This document shows, piece by piece, positions 6,786-14,638 of a stretch of DNA of 18,150 nt. Positions within the stretch are counted from its first letter, which is position 1, and the number at the start of each line of letters is the position of its first letter. This stretch comes from Candidatus Kerfeldbacteria bacterium (lineage in GTDB: Bacteria; Patescibacteriota; Patescibacteriia; SBBC01; JACPUP01): NCBI GenBank assembly GCA_016192205.1, contig JACPUP010000047.1:1-18150 (forward strand), given 5' to 3'. Position numbers and translations under genes: made by a program. The notes beneath the pieces were generated by a model. That model saw only the letters and a list, made by a program, of their open reading frames with translations, made no database searches and was not told where the DNA came from.

Positions 6786-9700
6786 ATGCCAACATTCAGA
6801 CCTTTCGGCCTGCGCCGGATCGGCGTTTTGGCGTTTGCGGTCGGTCTGACGCTGACGGCCGCGATCCTCGTCGGCAGCCAGCCCGCCTGGGCCGCCGGCA
6901 CGGTCACCGGCACGGTCACCGAACCGAACGGCACGACCGCGGTTGCGAACGCCAACGTCACGCTCCGTACCTCGAACTGGAGCTACTCGCAGTACAAAAC
7001 GACCGGCACCGACGGCACCTTCTCCTTCGCGGACGTGCCGGCCGGCACCTACCTCCTCGACGTCTGGTCGGGCAGCTCAACGTATTTCAACCCCGACCCG
7101 CGGACCCTGACGGTCACGGACGGCCAAACCACGGCGCTCGGCACGGTGAAGCTTTTGAACGCAAACTTCTTCTGCAAGGTCGTCGAGTCGAACGGCACCA
7201 CGGCCGTGCCGAACGCTTCGGTCACGATCCGGACCGGCGACTGGTCCATCAGCAAGTACGCTTCCACGGACGCGAGCGGCAACTGCCAGACCTCCCTGAC
7301 GACCCAGACGGGCTACGTCATTGAAGTCTACACGTCCCACGCGACCGAATCGCGGCCGGACAACATTTCCTTCACCTACGGCGGGGGCAACGTCTACTAC
7401 AACGGGACGAACGGCTCCCAGCCGATCGCGCTCCTGCCGCCGGCCATCCGCGGGCGGGTGAACACGCCGAGCAGCACGCCGGCGCAGTACGCGGACCTGC
7501 AGCTCGTCAACAGCAGCGGCCTCTCCGTCCAGTGGGCCTCAACCGACGTGAATGGCCTGTTCAAAATCGACGCGGTCGCGACCGGCACGTACACGCTCCG
7601 GGTCAATCCGCCGTACGGCTCCTCGGGGTTCGCCACGCCTGACCCCATCACGCTGACGCTCACCAAGGGCACGACGAACACGACCTACTTGTCATCGCCC
7701 ATCACCTTTGGCACGGCCGTCAAAACAATCACCGGCCGGGTAACGCGCAAGAACGGCACGCCGGTCACGGACGCGAACGTGTCCTTCTGGCAGCGGATGG
7801 GCGGCAACGGGAGCTCGACGACCGTGAACGCGAACGGCGAGTTCTCCGTCACGGTTTCGAGCGGCGGTACCTGGGAGATGTCCGTCTGGCCGACGTGGTC
7901 GGGCAACACCTCTCCGGACTGGACATACGAGGGCTTCAGCAAATCTATCGAGTTCACCCTGCCGAACGCGCAGGCGGAAACGAAGTCCGTCAATTTCGAA
8001 GTCGTCACCTACTCGGCCACGCTCACCGGCACGGTCCTGCTCCCGAACGGTTCCCCGCTCACGGGCAGCAGTTCCTATTGGATCAGCGCCTGGCGGGACG
8101 GCGGCCCGGGCGGCAATGGCGGCCAGATTAACAGCAACGGCACCTTTACGATGAAACTCACGCCCGGCACCTTCAACGTCTCGGTCTACGGCGGTGACGC
8201 GACCTACGGCGCGCCCCAGCTGACCGTCACGCTCAAGGAGAACCAGACCCTGACGCAGAACATCATGCTCTTGGCGCGCGACGCGACCGTCATCGTGATC
8301 GTCCGCGACTCAAACGGCCTGCCGTTGAATAACCAGTGGTGCAGCGCCTGGCCGAAGAGCGGCAGCGGCTGGGGTTCGGGGATGAGCGGTGCGAACGGCA
8401 AGGCCACGCTCAACCTGACCCCCGGCACCTGGTTCGTCAGCTGCTACCCGGGCGGTGGCGGCGGAACCGGCGCGCCCGGCAGCGGTGATTCGAGCCTCGC
8501 CTACGTCTCAACCGAAGCGCCAGCCCAGGTTTCAGTCGCCGCGCAGCAAACGAAAACCGTGGACCGCGTGTTCGCCGTGGCCAACGCCACGCTCAACGGC
8601 AAGGTGAAAGCCGCGGACGGGACCGCCATCACGAACCTCTGGGGTTGGGTGGAGGCCCGCGCCTGCGGCACGACCGCGACCGGGACGTTTATGTACGGCG
8701 GCCTCGGCGGCTCCCTGAACAACGGCTCGTTCACCATCCGCGTTCCGGCCGGGTGCTGGAAGCTCGGCGCGTCCATGCCGTACGGCACGGACTACGCGGC
8801 CAGCTCGGCCACGACGAAAGAGGTGACCATCGCCGCGAACGAGACGCTTAACAACATCGAACTCACGCTCGTGCCGAACAACGCGACGGTGGCCGGCAGC
8901 TTCAAAAACGCCGCCGGCGACGTCTTGACGAGCGTCTCGGGTTCGGTCTTTGTGACCGACGGCTTCACCCACGCCTGGGCGCCGGTCACCAACGGCCGGT
9001 ACTCCCTCAAAGTGGCAGCTGGCACCTTCGAGTTCGGCTGCTGGGTTGATCCGAGCACCTCGAGCCAGTATTACCTCAACGGCACCTGCGACCAGAGCGT
9101 TACGGCTGTGGCGAATGCGACCGTCACGAACGACATCACGCTCCTGGTGGCCGATTCGAGCCTGACGGTCAAGACGGTCGACCCGGACGGCACCGCCTTG
9201 TCGAACGCGCTCGTGCTCGTTTCAACCTCCTTCGGCCAGGTCAAAACGGTCACGTATGGCGCCTACGGCAGCTGGTTCAACCCCGACCGTACGACCGACC
9301 AGAACGGCAGCGCCAGCTTCTCCCTGCCGGCCGGCACGTACTTCGTGTCCGCCTCGCTGGCGACCGACCTGGGCTACATCAACCCGGAACGGCAGGTCGT
9401 GACCGTGTCGCCGGACACGCCGACCACCGCCACCCTGACGTTTGTGAAGCCTGACGCGACCGTCACCGGCACGGTCACGCGTGGCAACGCGGCCCACACC
9501 GGCGGCGCGGTGGTCACGGGCACGACCGACGATGGCGGCTTCACGACCACGACGGCCGGCAGCGACGGCACGTTCGCCCTGCCTGCGGTCAAAGGAAAAA
9601 CGTGGACGATCGAAGCGCACGTCGACGCCACGGCCAGTCTGGGGCTCGAGAGCGCCGACCAGGAGGTGGCGATCCCGGCCACGGGCACGGCGACGGCCAC

Positions 9701-11483
9701 GCTTGCGCTGTCGGACGAAACGACCCTCCCGCCCGCCGTCACTACGAACTTCAACACGAACACCACCCAGACCATCACCACGACGAACGAGGCCTCGATC
9801 TTGATGCCCGCCAACTCGCTCCAGGCCCAGGAAACGAGCGTCACGGTGAGCGTGACGCCGTCGGTCGAGACCGCGCCGGACGTGGCCACGGATGCGCGCG
9901 TCGGCCCGGCCTACGACATCGAAGCGCTCAAGTCGAGCGGGAACAGCGCCGGCACGCCCGTCACGCAGCTGGCCGGGACCGTCACCATCACCCTGCCGTA
10001 CAAGGAAGCGGAACTTACCGCCTACGGCATTGACGAGAACGCGCTCACGATGAAGGCCTGGAGCGACACGGCCGGCGCGTACACGAGTCTCCAGTCAGTG
10101 GTCGTCGATACGGACGATAACGTCGTCCGGGGCCAGACGAACCACTTCACGACGTTCGCCATCACGACTGCGCCGGTGGAGAAGACCGCGACGCCCGACG
10201 GCGGTAAGAAGAAGGAAGCGCCGGTCGTCACGCCAGATTTGGTCGAACTGAAGAACCGGCAGCTGGCCTTCTTGACTGGCACCAGCCGACCGCTCCTGAC
10301 GCTCTTTAACGCTGACGGCAGTCGGGCTCTGCGCCTCAAGCCGTTCGGCAACGCCGGCAGCGGCCAGTATCGGCTCATCGCCGCCAACGTCACCGGAGAC
10401 GCGGCCGAAGAGCTCATCGTCTGGGAAGCCAAGGGCAAACGGGGCTTGCCGCTCCGCGTCTTCTCCCTGGCCGGCAAGCGGCTGGCCAACGTCAAACTCC
10501 CGGCCCTGCCGAATCTTGACATTCAAGCTGGCGACCTCGGTGACGACGGCCTGGCCGAGCTCGTGGTCAGCAGCGCTTCCTCGCCGCGGCTGTCCATCCT
10601 CGGTTTCCGCGAGGATCGGCTGAAAACGCAAGCGACCTTCCGGTCCCCGGTGCGCGCCGGTACAGACGCGCGGATCGGCAACGTGGTCGGCGACGACGCT
10701 GCCGAAATCGTCCTGGCGCCGCGCCCGGGCTCGAACCTCTACGTCTACCGCGCCACCGCCAGCGGCACGAAGCTGCGCGTGCACCGCGTGGCTGGCGGCA
10801 GCAAACTCGTTCTGCCGAAGACGGGGACGCGCTTCGCCTTGGCCGACGTCCGCGACGACGACCACCAGGAAATTCTCCTCTGGCCGACGAAGCGGACGAC
10901 CTCCGTGCGCTCCTACGCGGTCCGCGGCAATACAATCAAGCTGACCGCCCAGGCGTCCGTCCGCGGCGCCCAGGCGCTGACCGTCGGCGACCTGACGCGC
11001 GACGGCAAGACTGACGTCGTCTCGCTCAAGAACATCGGCGGCCAGCCGACCTTGTCGCTGGCGACCTTCAAACAGACAGGCGTGACCGCCCAGTCAGCCG
11101 CCTCCGCGCTCGGTACCATCAAGTTGCGGAAACCGTCGTTGGCGATCGGCGACTTCGACGCGGACGGCGTAGCCGACGTCGTCGTGACCGAGGCCGGCAG
11201 TAACCGCGTGCTCGCCTACACGTACACGACCGCCAGCAGCGCCCTGAAGCGAATCGCCTCGCAGCATCTCGGCGCGCGCACCACGCGCCTCGGCTACCAG
11301 GTCTCAACCGCCGACCTCGATGCGGACGGCCGTCGCGAAATCATCTTCGTGCCGACCAAGCAAGCGCCGTCCGTGCAGATCGCCAAGCTCGAGAACGACT
11401 CGGTCACCGTCCAGCAACGCATCCAACCGGGTGGGCCATCGTACCGCGGTTCGTTCTCGCTCACGTCCGTCCGCCCGGACTAG
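6786..11483 (+). CDS. Secreted protein with ten carboxypeptidase-regulatory-like repeats and a seven-bladed FG-GAP propeller
   Basis: 1565 residues. Signal peptide with hydrophobic core about 12-30 and a likely AWA/AG cleavage near residue 36. Ten repeats of about 90-100 residues begin near 38, 127, 219, 313, 410, 500, 601, 700, 791 and 891; each has a GxVxxxxGxxxxxAxV opening and usually an xxAGTYxxxV closing strand, as in CarboxypepD_reg (transthyretin-like) domains. Residues about 978-1131 form another beta-sandwich ending NHFTTFAI. Residues about 1151-1565 hold seven FG-GAP-type blades, recognisable by cores such as DLGDDGLAELVVSS, DLTRDGKTDVVSL, DFDADGVADVVVTE and DLDADGRREIIFVP; three others have degenerate calcium loops (NVTGDAAEE, NVVGDDAAE, DVRDDDHQE). 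No sorting signal or C-terminal membrane helix is present, so it is secreted or held non-covalently. Likely an adhesion or surface-scaffold protein; ligand unknown. Confidence 0.85.
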   Translation: MPTFRPFGLRRIGVLAFAVGLTLTAAILVGSQPAWAAGTVTGTVTEPNGTTAVANANVTLRTSNWSYSQYKTTGTDGTFSFADVPAGTYLLDVWSGSSTYFNPDPRTLTVTDGQTTALGTVKLLNANFFCKVVESNGTTAVPNASVTIRTGDWSISKYASTDASGNCQTSLTTQTGYVIEVYTSHATESRPDNISFTYGGGNVYYNGTNGSQPIALLPPAIRGRVNTPSSTPAQYADLQLVNSSGLSVQWASTDVNGLFKIDAVATGTYTLRVNPPYGSSGFATPDPITLTLTKGTTNTTYLSSPITFGTAVKTITGRVTRKNGTPVTDANVSFWQRMGGNGSSTTVNANGEFSVTVSSGGTWEMSVWPTWSGNTSPDWTYEGFSKSIEFTLPNAQAETKSVNFEVVTYSATLTGTVLLPNGSPLTGSSSYWISAWRDGGPGGNGGQINSNGTFTMKLTPGTFNVSVYGGDATYGAPQLTVTLKENQTLTQNIMLLARDATVIVIVRDSNGLPLNNQWCSAWPKSGSGWGSGMSGANGKATLNLTPGTWFVSCYPGGGGGTGAPGSGDSSLAYVSTEAPAQVSVAAQQTKTVDRVFAVANATLNGKVKAADGTAITNLWGWVEARACGTTATGTFMYGGLGGSLNNGSFTIRVPAGCWKLGASMPYGTDYAASSATTKEVTIAANETLNNIELTLVPNNATVAGSFKNAAGDVLTSVSGSVFVTDGFTHAWAPVTNGRYSLKVAAGTFEFGCWVDPSTSSQYYLNGTCDQSVTAVANATVTNDITLLVADSSLTVKTVDPDGTALSNALVLVSTSFGQVKTVTYGAYGSWFNPDRTTDQNGSASFSLPAGTYFVSASLATDLGYINPERQVVTVSPDTPTTATLTFVKPDATVTGTVTRGNAAHTGGAVVTGTTDDGGFTTTTAGSDGTFALPAVKGKTWTIEAHVDATASLGLESADQEVAIPATGTATATLALSDETTLPPAVTTNFNTNTTQTITTTNEASILMPANSLQAQETSVTVSVTPSVETAPDVATDARVGPAYDIEALKSSGNSAGTPVTQLAGTVTITLPYKEAELTAYGIDENALTMKAWSDTAGAYTSLQSVVVDTDDNVVRGQTNHFTTFAITTAPVEKTATPDGGKKKEAPVVTPDLVELKNRQLAFLTGTSRPLLTLFNADGSRALRLKPFGNAGSGQYRLIAANVTGDAAEELIVWEAKGKRGLPLRVFSLAGKRLANVKLPALPNLDIQAGDLGDDGLAELVVSSASSPRLSILGFREDRLKTQATFRSPVRAGTDARIGNVVGDDAAEIVLAPRPGSNLYVYRATASGTKLRVHRVAGGSKLVLPKTGTRFALADVRDDDHQEILLWPTKRTTSVRSYAVRGNTIKLTAQASVRGAQALTVGDLTRDGKTDVVSLKNIGGQPTLSLATFKQTGVTAQSAASALGTIKLRKPSLAIGDFDADGVADVVVTEAGSNRVLAYTYTTASSALKRIASQHLGARTTRLGYQVSTADLDADGRREIIFVPTKQAPSVQIAKLENDSVTVQQRIQPGGPSYRGSFSLTSVRPD

Positions 11484-11509
11484 GCAAGCGTCCGTACCCG
11501 CGAGAGAGA

Positions 11510-11536
11510 CACCAGCCGGCCATTGGCCGGCTGGTG
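11510..11536 (+). terminator. Perfect 12-bp hairpin after the secreted protein gene
   Basis: CACCAGCCGGCC (11510-11521), loop ATT, GGCCGGCTGGTG (11525-11536). It lies 26 nt after the TAG stop. No T tract follows (GGGTAAAAGG). A second copy of the apex, GGCCAATGGCC (11545-11555), is the exact reverse complement of GGCCATTGGCC (11518-11528), so an alternative pairing is possible. Confidence 0.6.
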
Positions 11537-11607
11537 GGGTAAAAGGCCAATGGCCGTTTGACGACCGCTGCAAGGACGGGGCGATCTTTCGCGCGGCTCG
11601 ATGCGCG

Positions 11608-11616
11608 TGGTACCAT
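11608..11616 (+). promoter_or_regulatory. Extended -10 directly upstream of the TSP3 membrane gene
   Basis: TGGTACCAT is TGn plus TACCAT. It ends 8 nt before ATG 11625, so the predicted start point falls at or beside the start codon. The -35 region (TTCGCG at 11588-11593) is weak. Confidence 0.45.
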
Positions 11617-11624
11617 AGGACGGT

Positions 11625-12626
11625 ATGCACGGACCGCGCCCGTTCGTTGCCAAGGTCACGTTGGCGCTCACGCTCGGCCTGGCCGGAAGCTTCCTGGCTT
11701 CTGTTGCGGCGCAGGTGGCGTTTGCCGCTCCTGCCCCGACCTTCGGACAAGGGCTCGAGGCCGTCCTCGAGTCGTACGCCTTCGGCCTGGATCCGGCCTG
11801 GATGCCTTGGGCCTATCTCGGCTTATTGGCTTTCGGGCTGTTGGGCGTTCTGGGCCGACAGCGCTGGGGCTATGTCCTGGCGTTGGCGCTGTTCGGGCTG
11901 GCGGCCCTGTTGGCCTTCAATCCGTTTGCCATCGTGAGCGCCTACGTCTTGGTGCGCCTGTGGCCGGTGTTCTTTTCCCATGAGCCAGACGCTCAACTGC
12001 TCGCGCCTGAGTGGCGCCAGCTCTTGACCGTGGGTTTTTTGACAGCGTCATTCTTCAGCGTGGCCCTGTTTCGCTGGTCACCCGTCCAGTTGCTTGAGGG
12101 ATTACGTCCAACGCCCGTCCCCGCTGCGCCGACGCCGGTGTTGGCAGCTGACGACCGGCTGGTGGCGCGGGCTGCAACCACGCTGACCGTCATTCGTTCC
12201 ATGAGCGCAGCACTCGTCAGTGAGCGCGCAGCACTCGCTATCGCCAGCTACCCAGTCGCGCCCGAAGTGGTTGACCTGCGGACGATTGAGCGCGGCTTTC
12301 CGTCGTACGTCCAAGAGCTCTTGGACGCGGTGCCCGTTACCGCAACAGTGGGGTATTGGTCGAATGGGACGAGCTTCGCGTTCTTCACGGACCTGCCGGT
12401 CGTGTTTCACCATCCGCAGTCGCTAGCCGTGACGCCGCTGCCGGGAATGGTGTTGGTGCGGACAGAGGGTGACGTCGTCGATGACCTTGATTTCGACGGT
12501 TTGACGGACGACGACGAGACCGCGCGCGGGACCAGCCCGGTGCTCGCGGACACGGACGGTGATGGGACGAGCGACGGCGCGGAAATCGGACTCGGGACGA
12601 ATCCACGTATTCCTAATCCACGATGA
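11625..12626 (+). CDS. Polytopic membrane protein with C-terminal TSP3-like calcium repeats
   Basis: 333 residues, family not recognised. Hydrophobic segments lie at about 10-34, 59-77, 81-117 (probably two helices) and 133-149. The rest, 150-333, is likely extracytoplasmic. The C-terminal 50 residues carry Asp-rich loops (DDLDFDGLTDDDE, then DTDGDGTSDGAEIGLGTNP) that match bacterial thrombospondin type 3-like calcium repeats, usually rigid spacers at the cell surface. The middle region (about 165-280, including ERGFPSYVQELLDAVP and SFAFFTDLPVVFHH) gives no family match to me. Start at ATG 11625 agrees with the -10 just upstream. The stop overlaps the next start as ATGA at 12623-12626, so the two genes are very likely co-translated and may work together in the membrane. 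Confidence 0.75.
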   Translation: MHGPRPFVAKVTLALTLGLAGSFLASVAAQVAFAAPAPTFGQGLEAVLESYAFGLDPAWMPWAYLGLLAFGLLGVLGRQRWGYVLALALFGLAALLAFNPFAIVSAYVLVRLWPVFFSHEPDAQLLAPEWRQLLTVGFLTASFFSVALFRWSPVQLLEGLRPTPVPAAPTPVLAADDRLVARAATTLTVIRSMSAALVSERAALAIASYPVAPEVVDLRTIERGFPSYVQELLDAVPVTATVGYWSNGTSFAFFTDLPVVFHHPQSLAVTPLPGMVLVRTEGDVVDDLDFDGLTDDDETARGTSPVLADTDGDGTSDGAEIGLGTNPRIPNPR

Positions 12627-13153
12627 CGACACGCGCACGCCGCACCACGAGACGAACCGCACGCCGGCAGCGTGACGGTCACGCCGGGAGCCACACGATC
12701 TGGTATGGGCTGGGATTGGTCTTCCTCGGCGTTGGTCTGGGTGTGATCAGCGTGCTCGTCATTTTTTTTGAAGGTCGTCCGCTGGCGTCTCTTGGCCGTC
12801 AACCGGCCGACTCCTGTCCGTATTCGAGCCGGCCGCACGTTTGGGAAGATGATCGGTGCTATCCGGCGACGCAGGCGGACTGTGCGCTGGTCGGCGGCAT
12901 TTGGGGTGCGCTCGGGAGCGGGCAGCACGGGTGCAACTTCGTCGCCGACGATGCGGGTGAGCGCTGCCAGGACAGCACCGAGTGTACGAGCGGACATTGT
13001 CTTGCCATTCTCAATGCCCGGACCCGCCTGGCCCTAACCGAGTCGACCGGACCGATCCCCGCCGACGGCATGTGCGCGGGATTCCAGCGCTTGCGCGGAT
13101 GCAACGGTGAGCTGCAGCAGGGGATGTTACGCGAGGTTGTTTGCCACCAGTAG
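12623..13153 (+). CDS. Single-pass membrane protein with Cys-rich outer domain
   Basis: 176 residues, not recognised. The N-terminus is strongly basic (MTTRARRTTRRTARRQR), followed by one membrane helix at about 27-49, so the orientation is N-in/C-out by the positive-inside rule. The outer part has ten cysteines, among them CQDSTECTSGHC, a spacing common in small disulfide-knotted extracellular modules. Ten cysteines would allow five disulfides. Its ATG overlaps the stop of the preceding membrane gene by ATGA, and there is no SD, so it depends on translational coupling. Function unknown; the pair is likely a surface or envelope unit. Confidence 0.7.
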   Translation: MTTRARRTTRRTARRQRDGHAGSHTIWYGLGLVFLGVGLGVISVLVIFFEGRPLASLGRQPADSCPYSSRPHVWEDDRCYPATQADCALVGGIWGALGSGQHGCNFVADDAGERCQDSTECTSGHCLAILNARTRLALTESTGPIPADGMCAGFQRLRGCNGELQQGMLREVVCHQ

Positions 13154-13155
13154 GC

Positions 13156-13184
13156 TTGTCAACGGTTCGTCCGTATCGTAGAAT
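13156..13184 (+). promoter_or_regulatory. Promoter of the DUF458 gene
   Basis: TTGTCA (13156-13161), 17-bp spacer, TAGAAT (13179-13184): five of six in both boxes. The start would fall near 13191, which is at an in-frame GTG (13190) and 32 nt before ATG 13223. Confidence 0.7.
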
Positions 13185-13222
13185 GGAGGGTGCCGCCACA
13201 AGGGGGCTTCCGGCATTCGGCT

Positions 13223-13729
13223 ATGGCATTGGAACGGTTTCACAGTCCCAGTCTCGGACTCCTTGACTTCCAGCGGGTCGTCGGACGGCTGACGTCGTTC
13301 GTCCGGGCCCACGACGTCGGGCACTACCGGCTGATTATTGGCACGGATTCGTTACCGAGCATCGATGGCCACGTCCAGCTCGTGTCAGCCATCGTCTTCC
13401 ACCGCATCGGCCGCGGGGGCATTTACTTCTGGCAGCGGACGCGCCACGAGCACGTCGTGACGTTACGCGACCGCATGTACCGCGAAGCCCTGCAGTCGTT
13501 AGCGCTCGCCAAGCGGTTGCGCGAGCACCCGCAGTTGCAACCGCTCGTCGGTTCGCTCATCGAGGTGCACGTGGACATCGGCGAGAATGGGCCAACCCGC
13601 CAGATGATTGCCGAGATCGTCGGCATGGTTACCGCCAGCGGGTTCACCGTGCGAACTAAGCCTGATGCGTACGCGGCCTCGAAGGTGGCTGACCGTCATA
13701 CCGCGCCGGTGTACGCATTGGCTGATTAG
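13223..13729 (+). CDS. DUF458 (YkuK-like) RNase H-fold protein
   Basis: 168 residues from ATG 13223; an in-frame GTG at 13190 sits on the predicted transcription start and would give a leaderless 179-residue form. Conserved blocks of DUF458 are clear: LIIGTDSLPS near residues 35-44, VSAIVFHRIGRGGIYFW, a basic RDRMYREALQSL helix, EVHVDIGENGPTRQMI, and the terminal TKPDAYAASKVADRHT. The acidic residues in GTDS and HVDIG sit where an RNase H-like active site would be. B. subtilis YkuK is the best-known relative and its biochemical role is not settled. The N-terminal FHSPSLGLLDFQRV matches the usual family opening, which favours 13223. Monocistronic: own promoter, hairpin after the stop. Confidence 0.85.
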   Translation: MALERFHSPSLGLLDFQRVVGRLTSFVRAHDVGHYRLIIGTDSLPSIDGHVQLVSAIVFHRIGRGGIYFWQRTRHEHVVTLRDRMYREALQSLALAKRLREHPQLQPLVGSLIEVHVDIGENGPTRQMIAEIVGMVTASGFTVRTKPDAYAASKVADRHTAPVYALAD

Positions 13730-13733
13730 GGCA

Positions 13734-13764
13734 GAGGGCCTAGCGATCGATGGCCTGCGCCCTC
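13734..13764 (+). terminator. Hairpin after the DUF458 gene
   Basis: GAGGGC (13734-13739) pairs with GCCCTC (13759-13764), and GGCC inside can pair with GGCC before the right arm. It begins 4 nt after the stop. No T tract, so only terminator-like. Confidence 0.35.
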
Positions 13765-13786
13765 GAACCTGCACCCTTCGACATTA

Positions 13787-13795
13787 TGCTATGCT
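13787..13795 (+). promoter_or_regulatory. Extended -10 of the methyltransferase gene
   Basis: TGCTATGCT is TGn plus TATGCT, ending 6 nt before ATG 13802. The mRNA would begin at the start codon. No good -35 is seen. Confidence 0.45.
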
Positions 13796-13801
13796 TGTCG
13801 T

Positions 13802-14383
13802 ATGGCGATTCAACCGGGCGAATGGGAGTTCCTCTACCAAACGTCAACCGCAACCCAGTTGCCGTGGGAGATTGGCGGGCCCGATGCCGCGCTTGAACAC
13901 ATGGTTCAGAAGCGTCAGTTGCCGGCGCGGGCTGACCTTCTCGATGCTGGCTGTGGGTTGGGGTCGGCAGCCGTCTATCTCGCCGCCCTCGGCTACCGGG
14001 TCACTGGCATTGATCTCTCGCCGACCGCGATTGAAAAAGCGAAGCGCAAAGCCGAGCAAGCCGGTGTCACGGTCACGTTCGTCGTTGGCGATGCGGTGAA
14101 GAGCCCGTTCAAACGCGGACAGTTCACCGTCGTGTACGACCGCGGCTGCCTGCAGCATTTGCCCAAGGAGCGGCAGGGTCACTACGCGCGCGAACTCCTG
14201 CGACTGTTGCGCAGCCAGGGAACGTACATCGTCGAGGTTGCCCAGGACGTGATGAGCGTTGACCAACTCACAGCGCTGCTCGGTCCGCGCTTCGTCCTCA
14301 AAGATGTCCAGAGTTTGACCCACGTGGAGCGGCCGACTGGCATTCCGCGGTTTCACACGGTTGCACGCTTCGTAAAAAAATAA
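13802..14383 (+). CDS. Class I SAM-dependent methyltransferase
   Basis: 193 residues. Motif I is LLDAGCGLG at 46-54, the acidic end of beta 2 is GIDLS at 69-73 (D71 would bind the SAM ribose), and GDA follows at 86-88. The post-motif segment YDRGCLQHLPKERQGHYARE (112-131) and the N-terminal WEFLYQTSTATQLPWEIGGP resemble the thiopurine/TehB-like small-molecule branch, in which a W/F-rich N-terminus covers the substrate pocket. Substrate cannot be told. Start at ATG 13802 agrees with the extended -10 six bases upstream; there is no SD, consistent with a leaderless message. Monocistronic, ending at the terminator near 14550-14593. Confidence 0.85.
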   Translation: MAIQPGEWEFLYQTSTATQLPWEIGGPDAALEHMVQKRQLPARADLLDAGCGLGSAAVYLAALGYRVTGIDLSPTAIEKAKRKAEQAGVTVTFVVGDAVKSPFKRGQFTVVYDRGCLQHLPKERQGHYARELLRLLRSQGTYIVEVAQDVMSVDQLTALLGPRFVLKDVQSLTHVERPTGIPRFHTVARFVKK

Positions 14384-14549
14384 GGCGAAAAAGCAGGGAC
14401 TGGACAGGTGCGAGCTTTTGTGCTACGCCAGAAGCAGCTGTTCCTTGAGGACCAGCGTCTAAACAAGCCCTCAATCCCGCATGAAGACGCGCCCATCAGC
14501 GGCAAACGCTCTGGCGGGACATCTGCTCGTTTTTCCACGAAGCATGGAG
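14384..14549 (+). ncRNA. Structured spacer, possible ncRNA or long 3' UTR
   Basis: About 165 nt without a credible gene but with several hairpins in a row: GCTTTTG/CAGAAGC (14414-14435), GCTGTTCC/GGACCAGC with loop TTGA and one mismatch (14437-14456), GCGTCT/AGACGC (14455-14460 with 14485-14490) and AGCG/CGCT (14497-14509). It ends in a good terminator. No clear promoter is seen before it, so it may simply be the 3' UTR of the methyltransferase. It does not match tRNA, tmRNA, 6S or RNase P as I know them. Confidence 0.3.
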
Positions 14550-14593
14550 AAGGTTTACATCCGCTGGTTCGTGTAAACCTTTTCTCTTTTTCT
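14550..14593 (+). terminator. Rho-independent terminator
   Basis: AAGGTTTACA (14550-14559), 12-nt loop, TGTAAACCTT (14572-14581), then TTCTCTTTTTCT. The perfect 10-bp stem can be extended by flanking AGA/TCT bases. This is the most classical terminator in the window. Confidence 0.85.
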
Positions 14594-14603
14594 CCGCGCA
14601 GAT

Positions 14604-14632
14604 TTGCCGTCGCGCAATTCTTGATGCACCAT
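14604..14632 (+). promoter_or_regulatory. Promoter at 14604-14632
   Basis: TTGCCG (14604-14609), 17-bp spacer, CACCAT (14627-14632), then 6 nt to ATG 14639. It sits just after the terminator and would give a leaderless message. Confidence 0.5.
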
Positions 14633-14638
14633 AGAGGT

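Noticed and set aside
6683..7324. 213-codon plus-strand frame rich in Arg, His and Asp crossing the promoter
   Set aside because: Overlaps the promoter and the start of the large secreted protein in another frame; composition is typical of a shadow frame.
14401..14445. Possible SRP (4.5S) RNA: GGACAGG and AAGCAGC flank a stem as in SRP helix 8
   Set aside because: The apical GGAA-type loop is missing, the closing stem is different, and the outer arms do not pair over the expected length.
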